Assembly (NCBI GenBank): GCA_020744425.1
Contig: JAGMUV010000015.1
Span: 62,001-126,000 of the forward strand
Origin: Dactylonectria macrodidyma
Lineage: Eukaryota; Ascomycota; Sordariomycetes; Hypocreales; Nectriaceae
DNA: 64,000 bases
Direction: 5' to 3'
This document shows positions 24,077 to 36,600 of the stretch, piece by piece. Each line of letters begins with the position of its first letter. Position 1 is the stretch's first letter. The notes beneath the pieces were generated by a model. It ran no database searches and was not told the origin of the DNA. It saw only the letters and a program-made list of their open reading frames with translations. The position numbers and the translations under genes were made by a program.

Positions 24077-25598
24077 ATGCCACGCGCAAAAGCGACCGCG
24101 CCTCTGGCAGGGCTTGTAGGGTCAGACACGGAGCCTGACTTCGATGACTTCGATGTCTCCGATATTCAAGCCGCACGCAATCAAAGACAACCGCCGAGCA
24201 CCACCAAAAGACCCCGCGGTCGTCCGCCCAGTGCAAGCAAAGTCACGAAACCCACACCGCGATCAACGGTTCGGGCTAGGGGAAGGCCTGCCGCTTCGCG
24301 CGCTGCACAACAGGAGGCACAGTCCCCGGAGGGTACAACTAATGTCGGGGATATGATGGAAGCGGCGGTCGCTCCATCGACTGGCGCTAAAACAACTCGT
24401 GGTCGGCCTAGGGGTGTTGGGAGTGCAATAAAGAGAAACATGGCCATGAATGCGCCCACAAGCGTCCCGCCGAGTGCGACGAGGCCACGGGGTCGCCCAC
24501 GTCTGCGTCAAGCTGCTACGCCTCCCGAGGAAATACCGGAAACCCAGGAGGAAGCCCAATATGAAATGCAGCAAAAAACGCGCAACGAAATCCTACATAA
24601 TGAGCCCGAGGATGCGATGGACCTTGATATCTTAGCACAAACCCGGGTCGATACAGAACCGACACGAACAGATTCACTGGAAGATATAGTTGGGTATGAC
24701 GTGAGCGACGTTTCTCTGAGGAGACGGCTAGGTGATCTCACAAAGAAGTATGAGAGCCTCGAGATGCGTCACCGAGATCTTCGCGAAGTCGGCGTAAAGG
24801 AAGCCGAACGAAATTTCGATCGCCTACGGAAACAAGCAGAGGAGCGAGCTACAGGTAATAACCCAGGAGCCTTGATAAGAATTACACATTACTAACAGCG
24901 CTGTACAGCCGCAAACAAGCTGATTGCCGAACTGAAAAAGGAGATCGCAGCGCACAGTACCCTTGCAAAACAAGTGGATGGGTTACAAAAGACGTTGGAA
25001 GCCAGCGATGCCAAGGTCGAAACCCTAGAAAACACTATAGAAACGCTGAACGCGTCGCTTGCTGCCGCCCGGTCCGAGACGAAGACGATCTCGACGAAGT
25101 TGGCCGCTTTCCGTGCTGGAGAAGCCAATGTCAAAGTCCCTGGTAGCACGTTGAAGGCGGGTGCAACAGGGAGTCGCACAGCTCTGGCCGAGGCAGCTCA
25201 CGCGGCGAACCACGTGGCACAGGCCAAAGAGGACCTTTACGGGGACCTGACAGATTTGATCTTGCGTAATATGAGACAGGATGAGACTGAGGATGTCTTT
25301 GATTGCATTCAGACTGGGCGGAATGGCAGTAAGTACCTACCACATAAAGTCTATAACCAACGACATACTAATGTAACGGGTAGCTCTCCACTTCAAACTG
25401 GCAGTAGAGATTGCGGATCCGGCAGACAACTACGAGGAGGTGCAATTTACCTACCGACCGCAATTAGACCCCAATCGCGATGCAGAGTTGATGGACATCC
25501 TGCCAGAATACCTCGGCGCGGAGATTACGTTCCCACGCCGCCAGGCGTCTCGATTCTACGCGCGCGTGATGAAGTACTTGACAGAGCCCCCAGAGTAG
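24077..25598 (+). CDS. CSM1: Monopolin complex subunit Csm1/Pcs1, with AT-hook N-terminus
   Basis: Kinetochore protein of the Csm1-Lrs4 (Pcs1-Mde4) V-shaped complex, which clamps microtubule sites or sister kinetochores and also acts at rDNA. Three exons, 24077-24854, 24909-25328 and 25384-25598, about 470 residues. The N-terminal third is basic and disordered with four AT-hook-like cores: RPRGRPP (45-51), RARGRP (66-71), RGRPRG (108-113) and RPRGRPR (136-142). A coiled coil follows (about residues 225-330, VDGLQKTLEASDAKVETLE). The C-terminal globular head has LHFKLAVE, YEEVQFTYRPQLD, LPEYLGAEITFPR and FYARVMKYL, the Csm1 head signature, and lies mainly in the last exon. The first intron starts at a GTAATA donor, and the TACAG acceptor is the one that keeps the frame. 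Confidence 0.9.
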
Positions 25599-26635
25599 CC
25601 GGGAGGATATGAACACATTGCGCGGATACAGCAGGCGTATTATCATGCTTTTGATTCGGACTGATACCCCTGGAGTTTGTGTGGACTTGGTAGAGATGTT
25701 TGTCTCGAGTCTCGTATTAACTTGTTGCAAGGAGGCCAATGCTGGATTCCAAGCAGTCTCGGCATTAAGCCTCAGATCATGTTCTAAAGCAGAGCAGCCC
25801 AAGCCACGGCACTCATCAAGGTTGCATGGCCAGGCCGTCCGGGTTCTCTACGTGTAACAGTCAACGGTTTGAACGATTCAGTGCTGTGGAACATCATTCA
25901 AACATGGTCGAGGGAGGAGGTAGAGGTGATAATAATTAGGTACATATTCGCATTGATACCCCCATTCTGTCGTTAAAAGAATCTGGCATACGAGTATAAT
26001 TGCAGTTGTCTTGCACGTTCTAATAATCGCCACGTGCAAACAGATGGAACGTCCATGACCGACTGCTGAACGCCTCTAACGGGTGTTCAGAGGGGCCCAG
26101 GAGTATGATCTGTAGCCACCCACGTGTAAACGCGCTGTGACAGGGGAATTAGCGCGGCCAATCAAGGTGCTTTAGCGCATTGAACGCGCTGCAACATGGG
26201 CGCATGGGCTGTCTGCAGGTACAGGACGCGTCCACCTGGGATTGGCCATATTAAACACTTTTTGCCACGGTTTTCCCCTCCACAAATACCCACCAGGACG
26301 GAACACAGTACACCTTCACCCTTCACCCCCTTCGTCGAGCACATCGCCTCACCCGCAAACAACATTCAAGGGCTGCGACCTCTCAACTCCCTCATATTCC
26401 CCTCGCTACCCTTAGCTGCGCAATGGAAATGTCCCCGTTCTTCTGATATATTTTTTTTTTTGTGTGGAAGCCTCTTCTCCACCAGTTCGGTAACCCACCC
26501 CCCCTGACTTACATCCACCCACTCTCCTCCCCATCCGAGTCTCGCTAGGCTCTTCTTCACTCTTGTGCGACAACCGGCCAAGCCTCTTCAAGGCATCTCT
26601 TGCCCATTCGATAGATCTCACTTCTCCAGATCACC
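25599..26635. other. Spacer: csm1 3' end and mcd4 promoter
   Basis: No gene supported. The mcd4 side holds two CACGTG boxes (26031-26036 and 26121-26126), CCAAT on both strands (26158-26162 plus; 26241-26245 as ATTGG) and an ACGCGT at 26226-26231. A C/T-rich leader runs up to the ATG. Confidence 0.5.
26031..26126. promoter_or_regulatory. Pair of CACGTG boxes upstream of mcd4
   Basis: CACGTG occurs at 26031-26036 and again at 26121-26126, about 600 and 510 bases before the mcd4 start. bHLH and bZIP factors bind this core in fungi. Two exact copies in 96 bases is suggestive, but which gene they serve is inference. Confidence 0.35.
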
Positions 26636-29600
26636 ATGGCAGGCTTTAGCCGCTTCGGCTTCCTGGCCGTTGCCGTCGTCTTCCATCTGGTCTACATCTT
26701 CTCCATCTTCGACATCTACTTTGTCAGTCCCATCGTTTCTGGCATGCAACTCTTTGGCGTCCAGCGTCCCGAAGCCACCAAGGCACCTGCAGACCGATTA
26801 GTCCTCTTCGTTGGTAATGCTCCCCGGGTTCTGAGCTCTCTGATCGACATCTTTTGCTGATCACTTGTTGCATATCCAGGCGACGGACTGCGTGCCGACA
26901 AGGCTCTCCAATCCTTCCCCGTGCCATACCCCGAGTCTGACGAAGATCTGGTGCCTCGCCCGCTCGCACCCTTCCTCCGCTCCCGAATCCTTGAACACGG
27001 AACCTTCGGCGTCTCTCACACCCGTGTCCCCACCGAATCGCGGCCCGGACATGTCGCCCTCATTGCCGGCCTGTACGAGGATGTCTCGGCAGTCGCCACG
27101 GGCTGGAAGCTCAACCCGGTCGACTTTGACAGTGTTTTCAACCGCAGTCGGCACACCTGGAGCTGGGGTAGCCCGGACATTCTGCCCATGTTCGAACACG
27201 GCGCCGTTCCTGGCCGGGTTGACTCCTTCACCTATGACTCCGACTTTGAAGACTTCTCCAAGGATGCTACGCATCTGGACCATTGGGTCTTCGATCATGT
27301 CAAGGAACTGTTCGCCGAGGCAGCCACCAACGCAACCCTCAGTGCTGCTTTGCGCCAGGATAAAGTCGTCTTCTTCCTTCACCTCCTAGGTCTCGATACA
27401 AACGGGCACGGGTTCCGACCTTACTCCAAAGAGTACCTTCACAACATCAGAGTAGTAGATCAAGGCGTCAAGGAGGTTACAGATCTCATCCAAAACTTTT
27501 ACTTGGATGACCGCACCGCCTTCGTCTTCACCGCTGACCATGGCATGAGCGACTGGGGCAGCCACGGTGATGGTCATCCTGACAACACCAGGACTCCGCT
27601 CATTTCCTGGGGCTCTGGCATTGCAAAGCCTGAGTTACATCCCGACTCCATTGCCCCTGGTCACGATGAATACTCTTCGGACTGGGGTTTGGATCACGTC
27701 CGGCGACATGACGTTTCCCAGGCCGATGTTGCAGCTTTGATGGCATACCTGATTGGCACCGAGTTCCCTGCTAACTGTGTTGGCCAACTCCCGTTGACAT
27801 TCCTTTCTGCAGACACCCGCGAGAAGGCTGAGGCATCATTAGTCAACGCTCGAGTCATCCTTGAAATGTATCGCGTCAAAGAAGAGAAGAAGAACGCGAC
27901 AGAGCTCCGGTACAGGCGATACGAACCCCTTAGCGAGCACGCCCTTACCCCAGAGCAACACGTTGCCCACATTCGTACTCTGATCGATTCAGGTCGCTAC
28001 GAGGAAGCAATTGAGGAGTCTAACGCTCTCATCGTGATTGGTCTACAAGGGCTACGCTATCTTCAGACGTACGACTGGCTGTTCTTGAGGGCTCTGATCA
28101 CCATTGGCTACCTGGGGTGGATGGCATATGCCGTGACCACAGTGCTCAACCTATATGTTGTTCAGGAAAGTATTCCTGCTCAACGCACCATCTTGGGAGG
28201 GATATTCTTTTCCTCCATGCTCGTCGCACTCTATGCTTCATTCATCGTCTCCAACTCGCCACCCCAATACTATGCCTATGCCCTCTTCCCAGTGATGTTT
28301 TGGGAAGAGGTCTATGCTCGCAGGGGTACCCTCGCCCTGGGCCGAAAGGCGCTCTTTGGACACATACAATCCGGAGGCGCAATGGCGACCCTCGTCATCA
28401 ACATCATTCTGTATATCGGTGTTATCCAATCTTTGGTAGGGCTCTTGGATAAGAAACTGTCTGTCGCCCCGACTCTAATTCGTCATAGGCACTTGGATAC
28501 ATCCATCGTGAGGTTTTGACCGGCTTGTACATCCTAGGCGCATTCTGGCCCATGTTTCATGGGATCTCCTTCCTTCGATCCCATGTACTTTTAAGCCTCA
28601 GCTGGTTTGTGTCTTGCCTTGCGATGAGCACGTTCACACTGCTCCCTGCCATGAAGGTTGAAAGCATCCCTCTCATGTAGGTCGTACCCTAGCGCCCGGT
28701 TCCTGAGAGAGCGACTAACAAGATAAGTTTGGTCGGTGGTGCACTGATGGTCGTTGTTGGCCTCGCATACCTGGTCTTTGAAGGCTATGCTTTATCCGAC
28801 TCTTCGTCGCCCAGTGTGAAGAAGGATTCCCTTCATACAAGCAGAACCATTATTGGTGCACAGGTAACGCCAGCCCGCTTTGCACAAAGAAATGAAGCAT
28901 GACTAACCTGAAGGATGTCAAGATTGGTCTCACCCTTCTCTCGATGGCTGTTACCCACACCAGTGCGATGTCGCTTCAGGCCAAGCAAGGCTTGCCGCGC
29001 GGCAGTCAGATTGTCGGATGGGTCGTCCTAGGTAAGATGAGTAGGAACTAATCAATACTCGCGACAACTAACGAAGAGCAATAGTCATTTCCCTACTACT
29101 TCCGATACTATACCGATTACAGCCCAACAAACACTATATGCATCGCCTAGTCGTTCTGTTCCTGACCTGCGCTCCGACTTTTGTTATTTTGACCATCTCA
29201 TACGAGGGTTTATTTTATGTCGCATTTAGCATCACTCTTCTGACGTGGGTGCGTCTTGAGTATCGCGTTGTAGCTATACAGTCAAGGGAGGTCAAGGGTG
29301 AGCCGGGAACGTTCCGCCCACTCCAATTATCAGACGCGCGAGTGGCTCTGTTTTTCATGGTCCTGCTTCAGTCGGCGTTTTTCAGCACTGGCAATGTGGC
29401 GTCGGTATCGTCGTTCAGCCTGGACAGTGTTAACCGGTTGATTCCCATCTTTGATCCCTTTTCACAAGGAGCGCTCCTGATTCTGAAGCTGATGATTCCT
29501 TTTGCGCTGATCTCAGCAAATCTGGGAGTGCTGAACAAGATGCTCGGAGTGGCACCGTCGGCGTTATTCATGGTAGTACTCGCGGAAACGGATATTTTGA

Positions 29601-29812
29601 CATTGTACTTCTTCTGGGTGGTCAAGGACGAGGGATCATGGCTGGAGATTGGGTCCACTATCAGTCACTTCGCTATTGCCAGCCTACTGTGTGTCTTCGT
29701 TGCAATTCTAGAGCTGGTAAGTGCCATCTTCATCGCCGGCATCGAGATCAGAGATGTGCAAGGAGAAGAGAGGCCAAACGGCGGGGTTGGCGGTGAAACC
29801 TACCACAACTAA
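26636..29812 (+). CDS. MCD4: GPI ethanolamine phosphate transferase 1, Mcd4 (PIG-N)
   Basis: ER enzyme that adds phosphoethanolamine to the first mannose of the GPI precursor. Six exons: 26636-26813, 26880-28435, 28489-28676, 28728-28863, 28914-29031 and 29085-29812, about 967 residues. After an N-terminal membrane anchor (FLAVAVVFHLVYIFSIFDIYF), the luminal alkaline-phosphatase-like domain shows VLFVGDGLRAD (metal site, near residues 56-66), LLGLDTNGHG (Asp near 232, His near 236) and TADHGMSDWGSHGDGHPDN (DHG near 279-281). The C-terminal half has many membrane helices, as in PIG-N. The small introns are all in this half, and without them the protein would stop soon after the first few helices. 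The product appears complete. Related PIG-O and PIG-G proteins differ; VSHTRVPTESRPGH fits PIG-N. Confidence 0.96.
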
Positions 29813-31306
29813 GACCAATGGCAAGGTGGCAAAGCAAAATTAGTCGTCTCAGACGTCACGAGGAGATGAAAATACAATACACCTTCGTTCTGTTGGTTGG
29901 AACCAGACCAAGAGACAGGCCATGAAATAGGTGATGAACTTTATTGTGTGGAGGACCGACAACAACCAGCGGCACGAGAGTTTGGTTCCTCAGCTGCGCC
30001 TACTGTGTAGGGCTGAGGTGGCCAGAATCCGGAAGATGGCCGTAAATCCTTGTCCGGATGACGCTGGGAATGAAATAGTTGGTGGTGGCCGAGCTTGATG
30101 GCGTGGAATGCGATGCTCCGCTAGGAGTCCGGGACTTAAAATGGTGCGGGGAAGAAAGCATTTGGTGGGAGGTGGGTCAGGTCAGCGTCCAATTAGGCAA
30201 CCAATCACTCGGGACGGGAGGAATGGAAGGCACAGTCTTCGCAAGGTGTGCAGTAATTAGGCATTCGGCGCCAGTCCGTGGCGCCGTAATATTCTGACCG
30301 GGAGCCGCTTGGAAAGGGTGTGATGACTGGAGAATGGGCCACTTGGGGCAAAGGCGTGCCAGTCACGGGTGACGATGTGAGGCATGACGAGGGTGAGGAC
30401 GGGTGATGGCGGAGGCACCTGGCCATGGAAACGTCCCGTCACCTCCGCCTGGTCGCCAAGTCCTCTCCGCCTCAGGCCCCAGACTGCAAAGTGGATCCCG
30501 CGATGACTGCGGGGCAGGCGTCTGATTGGGGTCCTTGCCAGCGGATCTGTAGGCCTAGCGCTCCGCGGGCAGGCGTGCCTGTGCCGTAGAGAGGCGCCGT
30601 GTTTGTCATTTGGCATGTGACAATTGCCCTGCCCATGTAGAAGGAATTGCGCTGCCGTGCCTCATGCCATCCCGTCAGCCCCTCCGGGATTATGTAGGAC
30701 TCGGTCTAGGTCCCGAGAAAGCAGACGAGGCGAGCGATGGATGTTGCACACCACACCAAATGCATCCTGTGCAGGATAATGTAGGTACAACAGCGAACGG
30801 CCAAAGGGGGTGGGGGAGTGTTTATTAGACTGTCATCTGATGATATCCCTAGAGCCTTTCCTGCTAAAAGGGTCATTGATGTTGACGAAGAGTAAATGTT
30901 CATAGAGAGGGATGGGCGCCTACACGACACGTCATTTACACTTGAAAGTGGATGAAGGCAACTAGATTCCTGGCGGATAGAAACGAGGTGTGACAGGAGG
31001 AGTAGCGAAGTGATGCTTGGCAGGTTGAGGAAGCAGAGAACAGAAGCTACAACGCAGAAGCCGACATCTTTGTTGATGCTAAGGGCTTGGCGCATCAGCG
31101 ACCTTCAGCGCGTCTTGTAATGGACCGGTCCTCATTTGCCCCCGTCATCTTGTCCCCAATCTCGTGTTCCCATCCTGCTCATCGTGACCCAACGCAGGCA
31201 TCGTGCCCATCGTGGGGTGCCGCCTTGCCTATGCCATCTCACCATCAGATGTTGAAACGGAGATTTGGAAGATTTGCTGGGTTTTTGAAACTCCGCGTCC
31301 ATTACA

Positions 31307-31340
31307 TTATGATACGCCATGCTCAAGGTGCGTATCATAA
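31307..31340. repeat. 11-base perfect inverted repeat
   Basis: TTATGATACGC at 31307-31317 is matched by its reverse complement GCGTATCATAA at 31330-31340 around a 12-base loop. It lies mid-spacer, away from any recognised gene. It could be a dimeric protein site or an RNA hairpin. Confidence 0.7.
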
Positions 31341-32810
31341 ATCAAGGCTCCAGCACCTGTCATTCCAATCACCTGCTCAACAAAGGGGGCTCGTTCCCCA
31401 GCTTTCAAGGGTGCGAGGCTTCGGGCCTGCTTGCTTCCCGCACTTGCTATGAATGGATGGGCGGATAGTGGATAAAATGGGCATCGATCCCTTGAAGACC
31501 TACCTAATGAACATGGTTTTACCTTGCCCGGTTGGGTGGCCTAAGCTCCCCGAATTAGGTCATGGATCCGTGGTGGAAGCTAAACGGAACTGGGGCCTAC
31601 CGCCGCCGCCGTCGTCTTTGAATCATCCAGAATGATCCGAGAGGCTAGCATGTATCATTCCGACCTCCAGCTCCAACCTCCATATGTCCAACTCGTCGAC
31701 CAAGCCCACCCCCCAGGAACTTCCCCGTCCCCCCAGTCTCACATGTCATTGTGTGCCCTCGACATTGGGACAACCTGTCAATCTATCGGGACTCACCCGC
31801 ACGTCAACCCTTACCACCCCACGCAGCCAAGCCAAAGCCGCCAAGCCACACGTCCTGAAGGACAGGCACGCCTGCATCACGCGCCAACACCTTCAGCCTC
31901 CCAGCCTACCTCTTATAGACTGCTTGGGGGCAATCTGAAAAATCTTGATGCACAGGGGGAATGGGAAAGGGGGTGGGGATTACCTCCACCATAGTCTTCA
32001 CTCCCGTCGACCCGAACCTCGAGAGGAACCCAAGGGGAACCCTCCTCTCTCGTGATATTAGCACAAACGGTAGGAACGATTGGCTTTTGCCTTTGTATAA
32101 ACTTAGTCCACATACCAATATTATCCTTCAACCTGTGTCACAACTCTTCGCCGGGGTTTGACTTGACAACAACTGTTGGCTTGCTACACCGTCCACATAC
32201 GTCCTCGATAGCCAGAATCGCTACGTATCCGTATCCTGCCTGTACCAAGTACCGAGTGCAATTAAGCTGGCTTGACGTGATGGGCACCACGTCTCAGATG
32301 ACCCCCCTTAGCCGGATGTCCCTCCTCCATGTCCCAGGGGATTCCAGTGGCGGTTGTGCTGTGTAGCTCCATGTTCTTTATAACTAACTTGTCCGCATCC
32401 CTGACACACCCTCTTCTCTCCCAGCCCGCTAAACCTGCAACTGTCGCGTTTCGACCTGCAGCCCTGGTCAGTCTTGAAGATTTATCTGGCCTGGCCAAAC
32501 TGCCCGGACTGGCATGAGCTGAGGCTTTGGCTGACCTGATGCAGCTTATTAGCTGCGCTGCTTCTCTCACTTTATTTAACTTTCCCCTAAATCGGATCTG
32601 CACTTGTTGATCCAACGTCACTCTTCCAACTCACAACACACACGACATTCCCCAAACTCACTTGCTCATAAGAGTCATCAACACCGCACCTCCGAAGCTG
32701 CGGGATTCTTATGCGACACCTGAAGAAACGTGCGTGAACAGCAAAGACAAAGGACCGCTACGACCAAGTCCGCAGTACGTACCTTGCCACTGACGGCCTC
32801 TACTGCCTCA

Positions 32811-32834
32811 CCTGGCCTGGCCTGGCCTGGCCTG
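32811..32834 (+). repeat. CCTGG tandem repeat
   Basis: Four perfect CCTGG units and a partial fifth lie in the presumed promoter or leader of the Zn2Cys6 regulator. This is a short microsatellite, likely to vary in copy number. Confidence 0.75.
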
Positions 32835-33625
32835 ACAATCAACATTTCCCTGCTGCTTCAAGGCCATCAGAGGCCCACTCAACTCCACAGGGCTTGTGCA
32901 TTGTGCGGCAGAAGTCCCCACGGTAGGCCCGGCAAAAGGACCCAGTTTGTCCTCCACCATCTCCCAGACTGCAGGTCATCTTTTTCGCAATCTGGAGCGC
33001 ACACTCCCGACGGTCCCGTTGTCCAAACTCCGTTGAGCTAGTCCTTCCTCCTCGAAGCCCTCTTTTTTTCTTGTCCTCGCGACGAGAAAGCATTCTTTGT
33101 TTTTATTCTCCGGGGATTTATTCGAATCCTGCGGACCTCCCTGCCGGTACACGCCCCGTCCCGCCTGGCTCCCGTTGTCAGTTTCGTCCGCCCCCTCCCC
33201 GGAGCGACCAACACGACTCCGCTGCCTACTTCCCTAGCACTGAACAGCGACGTGCGCACTGCGAGCAGCCGGCTTGCCTCTAATTAGTTGCTGGTGTTGA
33301 CGGTCTTCCCTCTAACCAACACATCCACTGCCGAGCCTCTGGTCGTCCATCGTCCCGTCGCCCGTCAAAGCGCAAGAAGGTGGTGTTTCCAGCCTTCACA
33401 TCAAGAAAAGAAGAGGACTGCGCAGGAAGGTGCCGGCTAGGAGGGTCGACAGTACCTGCCAGTCTTGGTTGGCTGAACTGGCTGACCTGTGTTCTGCTGC
33501 TGCGCTGGTCCCTCCTCAATCTCTGGCCGCGCACGGCCAGATCGCGACGACTTCGCTTCCCCTCACCCTCGATTTTCGTCTCCAAAACCCTCCCCAGGAC
33601 CTGTCTTCGGTAACGAACCGGTTCC

Positions 33626-36600
33626 ATGGACGTAGAAATGTCGTCAGGCGATGGGCTGCCGCAGGCACAACCCGATCCTCAAGCCCAGGATCAATCCCAG
33701 CAGTCTACCACAACCAGCACTCCAACACCGCCCGCGCCTGCCAATGCAGCGTCGGCCTCGGCAGCACAGCTGAGCTTCAGGAGGTATGTCGTTACTCTTT
33801 CGCGATCCCCACGGTAGCAATGCACCTCAAGAAAAAGTCGGGGAAGGGGAGCATATAGTCTCTTTTCGCTTTGCTAACACTTCCCGTTACTTATAAAGAC
33901 AACGAGCATCACGCGCGTGCGAGGTATGCACCTTTCTTTTGAGCCTCTTGCACCGACTACCGTGCCATGGGACCCCCCGTTCCCCTCAATATGAGCCGAG
34001 GCATCGGCGGACACCATCCCCAATCTACCTCCAAATCCACCAAACATGACCACGTCAACGATTGAATTGAGTGCTGACCACATGCCATCAGACTTGCCAT
34101 GCCCGAAAGGTATTCCCATATATTTACCCACTGTCGTCGCCGGCGTCATCGTCGTCGCCATTGCTATCCCGATTCACCCAATTCCTTCACCGTCATGGCA
34201 TACCCGGTGAACCTAGGTAACTAACCCACATGTCTAGGTTCGATGCGATGCGGCCAGCCTCGGTGTACCATGCACCAACTGTGTCGCCTTCCAAATCGAA
34301 TGTCGCATCCCATCCCCTAAACGAAAGAAGCCTCAAGGTGCTGGCAATCAGACCAGCAAGGATTCTGACAGGTACAACTCATTGCGCTGCTTTCGCACCA
34401 TCCTGCCATGACACTCATGCTAATCACGAACCTGCCCACTCACAGTGACCGAGGCGATGCCATCGAGGAACAATCACCCCGTCCCACAGCTCCTCCACAA
34501 GCTTCATTCCCCCCTCGACCTCCATCTGTGTTCCACTCCAGCCATGGCACTCCTTCCACCTCGCAGACAGAGGCCCAGGTGAGGAAGGACGAGGTTGATA
34601 GTGCAACCTACCTTGATCTAGTGATGAAACCGAAGTTCACGCGTGCCCCCATCACCGAAGCCGGCCGAGTCGCATACCTTGGCGAGTCGTCCAACCTCAC
34701 CCTACTCGTCCACGACCGCCAGGGCTCAGCCGATGTCGTCCACTATCCGCTCCCTGAGAACGTCCGAGGCTCACGAGCCAGACTCACCGAGCTTGACAAT
34801 GTCGAGATAGACATCCTCCACCAGAGAGGAGCCTTCCTCCTCCCTCCAAGGTCCCTATGCGACGAGCTTATCGAATCCTACTTCAACTGGGTCCACCCGA
34901 TTATGCCCGTCATCAATCGCACTCGCTTCATGAGGCAGTATCGGGATCCAAAGAACCCGCCATCCCTGTTGCTCCTCCAATCCGTCCTGCTCGCTGGCAC
35001 CCGCGCCTGTAACAACCCTCAGCTTATGGATGCCAACGGCTCGACTACACCCGCGGCACTTACCTTTTATAAACGAGCCAAAGCCCTCTATGATGCCAAC
35101 TATGAAGATGACCGCGTCACCATCGTTCAGTCCCTGTTGCTGATGGGCTGGTACTGGGAAGGCCCTGAGGACGTTACCAAAAACGTATTTTACTGGAGTC
35201 GTGTCGCTACCATTGTTGCCCAGGGCTCTGGTATGCATCGTTCCGTTGAGCAGTCACAGTTGAGCAGGTCGGACAAGAGGCTCTGGAAGCGCATTTGGTG
35301 GACGCTCTTCACTCGCGACCGGTCTGTTGCCGTCGCGCTAGGAAGACCGATTCATATTAATCTTGACGATTCTGACGTGGAAATGCTGACGGAAGACGAC
35401 TTCATTGAGGATGAACAAGATCGCGCCAGCGAGTATCCCCCCGACCCGATACATGTCCAGTTCTTTATGCAGTACGTCAAGCTTTGCGAGATCATGGGCC
35501 TTGTCTTGTCGCAGCAGTATTCTGTGGCATCCAAGGGGCGGCAACGAAACGCCATAGACCTCACTCACAGCGACATGGCCTTGGCAGATTGGCTTCAGAA
35601 CTGCCCCAAACTAGTGTACTGGGAGATGCCCCGACACCACTTTTGGTCTGCACTCCTCCACTCTCACTACTATACAACTTTGTGCCTCCTGCACCGAGCA
35701 CACATGCCTCCGGGTGGAACGTCACGCTTCCCTGACCATTCACCTTACCCGTCTCGCAACATTGCGTTCCAGGCAGCTGCGATGATCACGTCGATTGTAG
35801 AGAATCTCGCCGCACACGATCAACTACGCTACTGTCCGGCATTCGTCGTGTATAGTTTGTTCTCGGCTCTGATTATGCACGTCTACCAGATGAGATCTCC
35901 AGTGCCGTCGATCCAACAGGTGACCCAAGACAGGCTCCGCAGCTGTATGCAAGCCATGAGGGAGATTTCAAAGGTCTGGCTAGTGGGGAAGATGGTGTAC
36001 GCCCTCTTCGAATCCATCATCGGCAACAAGGTCCTTGAGGAGCGGCTGCAGAAAGCCGAGGGCAAGCGACATCGGAAAATGCGGCAGAGTCTCTCGCAAC
36101 TGGAGCAACACGGCCGTCAAACAGAGGCGGGCAAGCGAAAATACGACGACATGGCTATCGACTTCACCACCACCACCCCACAGCCCCAAGAATCGTACGA
36201 ACGATCACGACCACAAACCCCAAGTGCCGCTAAGAACGATCTACCAAGCCACATGCACCCACCGCCGGTGACGTCGCCCAATGCACGACAAGCTGCGGCA
36301 GACACATTTATGGGGGGAACCAACTCGCGGCCTCAGACCCGGCCAGCTACGCCTTTCAATCCATCATTCTCGGTCCCTCCCACTCCTCCAGACTTGTACC
36401 TCGTCACAAGGAACTCTCCGAATTTGTCTCAATCTTTGTGGGAGAATTTTCAACCGGATCAGCTATTCCCGGACAGTGCAGCTATGCCAGCTTTCCCGAA
36501 CTTGTCGCCAGTCCAAACACATACTGGACTTGACCACAACAGCATGGGAGTGATACCACCTGGGAACATACAAGGCGGCATGCATGGTCAGCCTACAGGC

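Larger units (their letters stand above)
29813..33625. other. 3.8 kb spacer upstream of the Zn2Cys6 regulator
   Basis: No coding gene is supported on either strand; frames are short and lack domains. The last kilobase (about 32600-33625) is C/T-rich and probably forms a long 5' leader of the regulator gene. The spacer holds a CCTGG repeat (32811-32834) and an 11-base perfect inverted repeat (31307-31340). Such large upstream regions are typical of highly regulated fungal transcription factors, but a non-coding RNA cannot be excluded. Confidence 0.5.

Noticed and set aside
28436..28519. Stop at 28519 as the real end of mcd4
   Set aside because: It lies inside an intron; splicing at 28435/28489 restores the membrane domain with consistent phases in four further exons.
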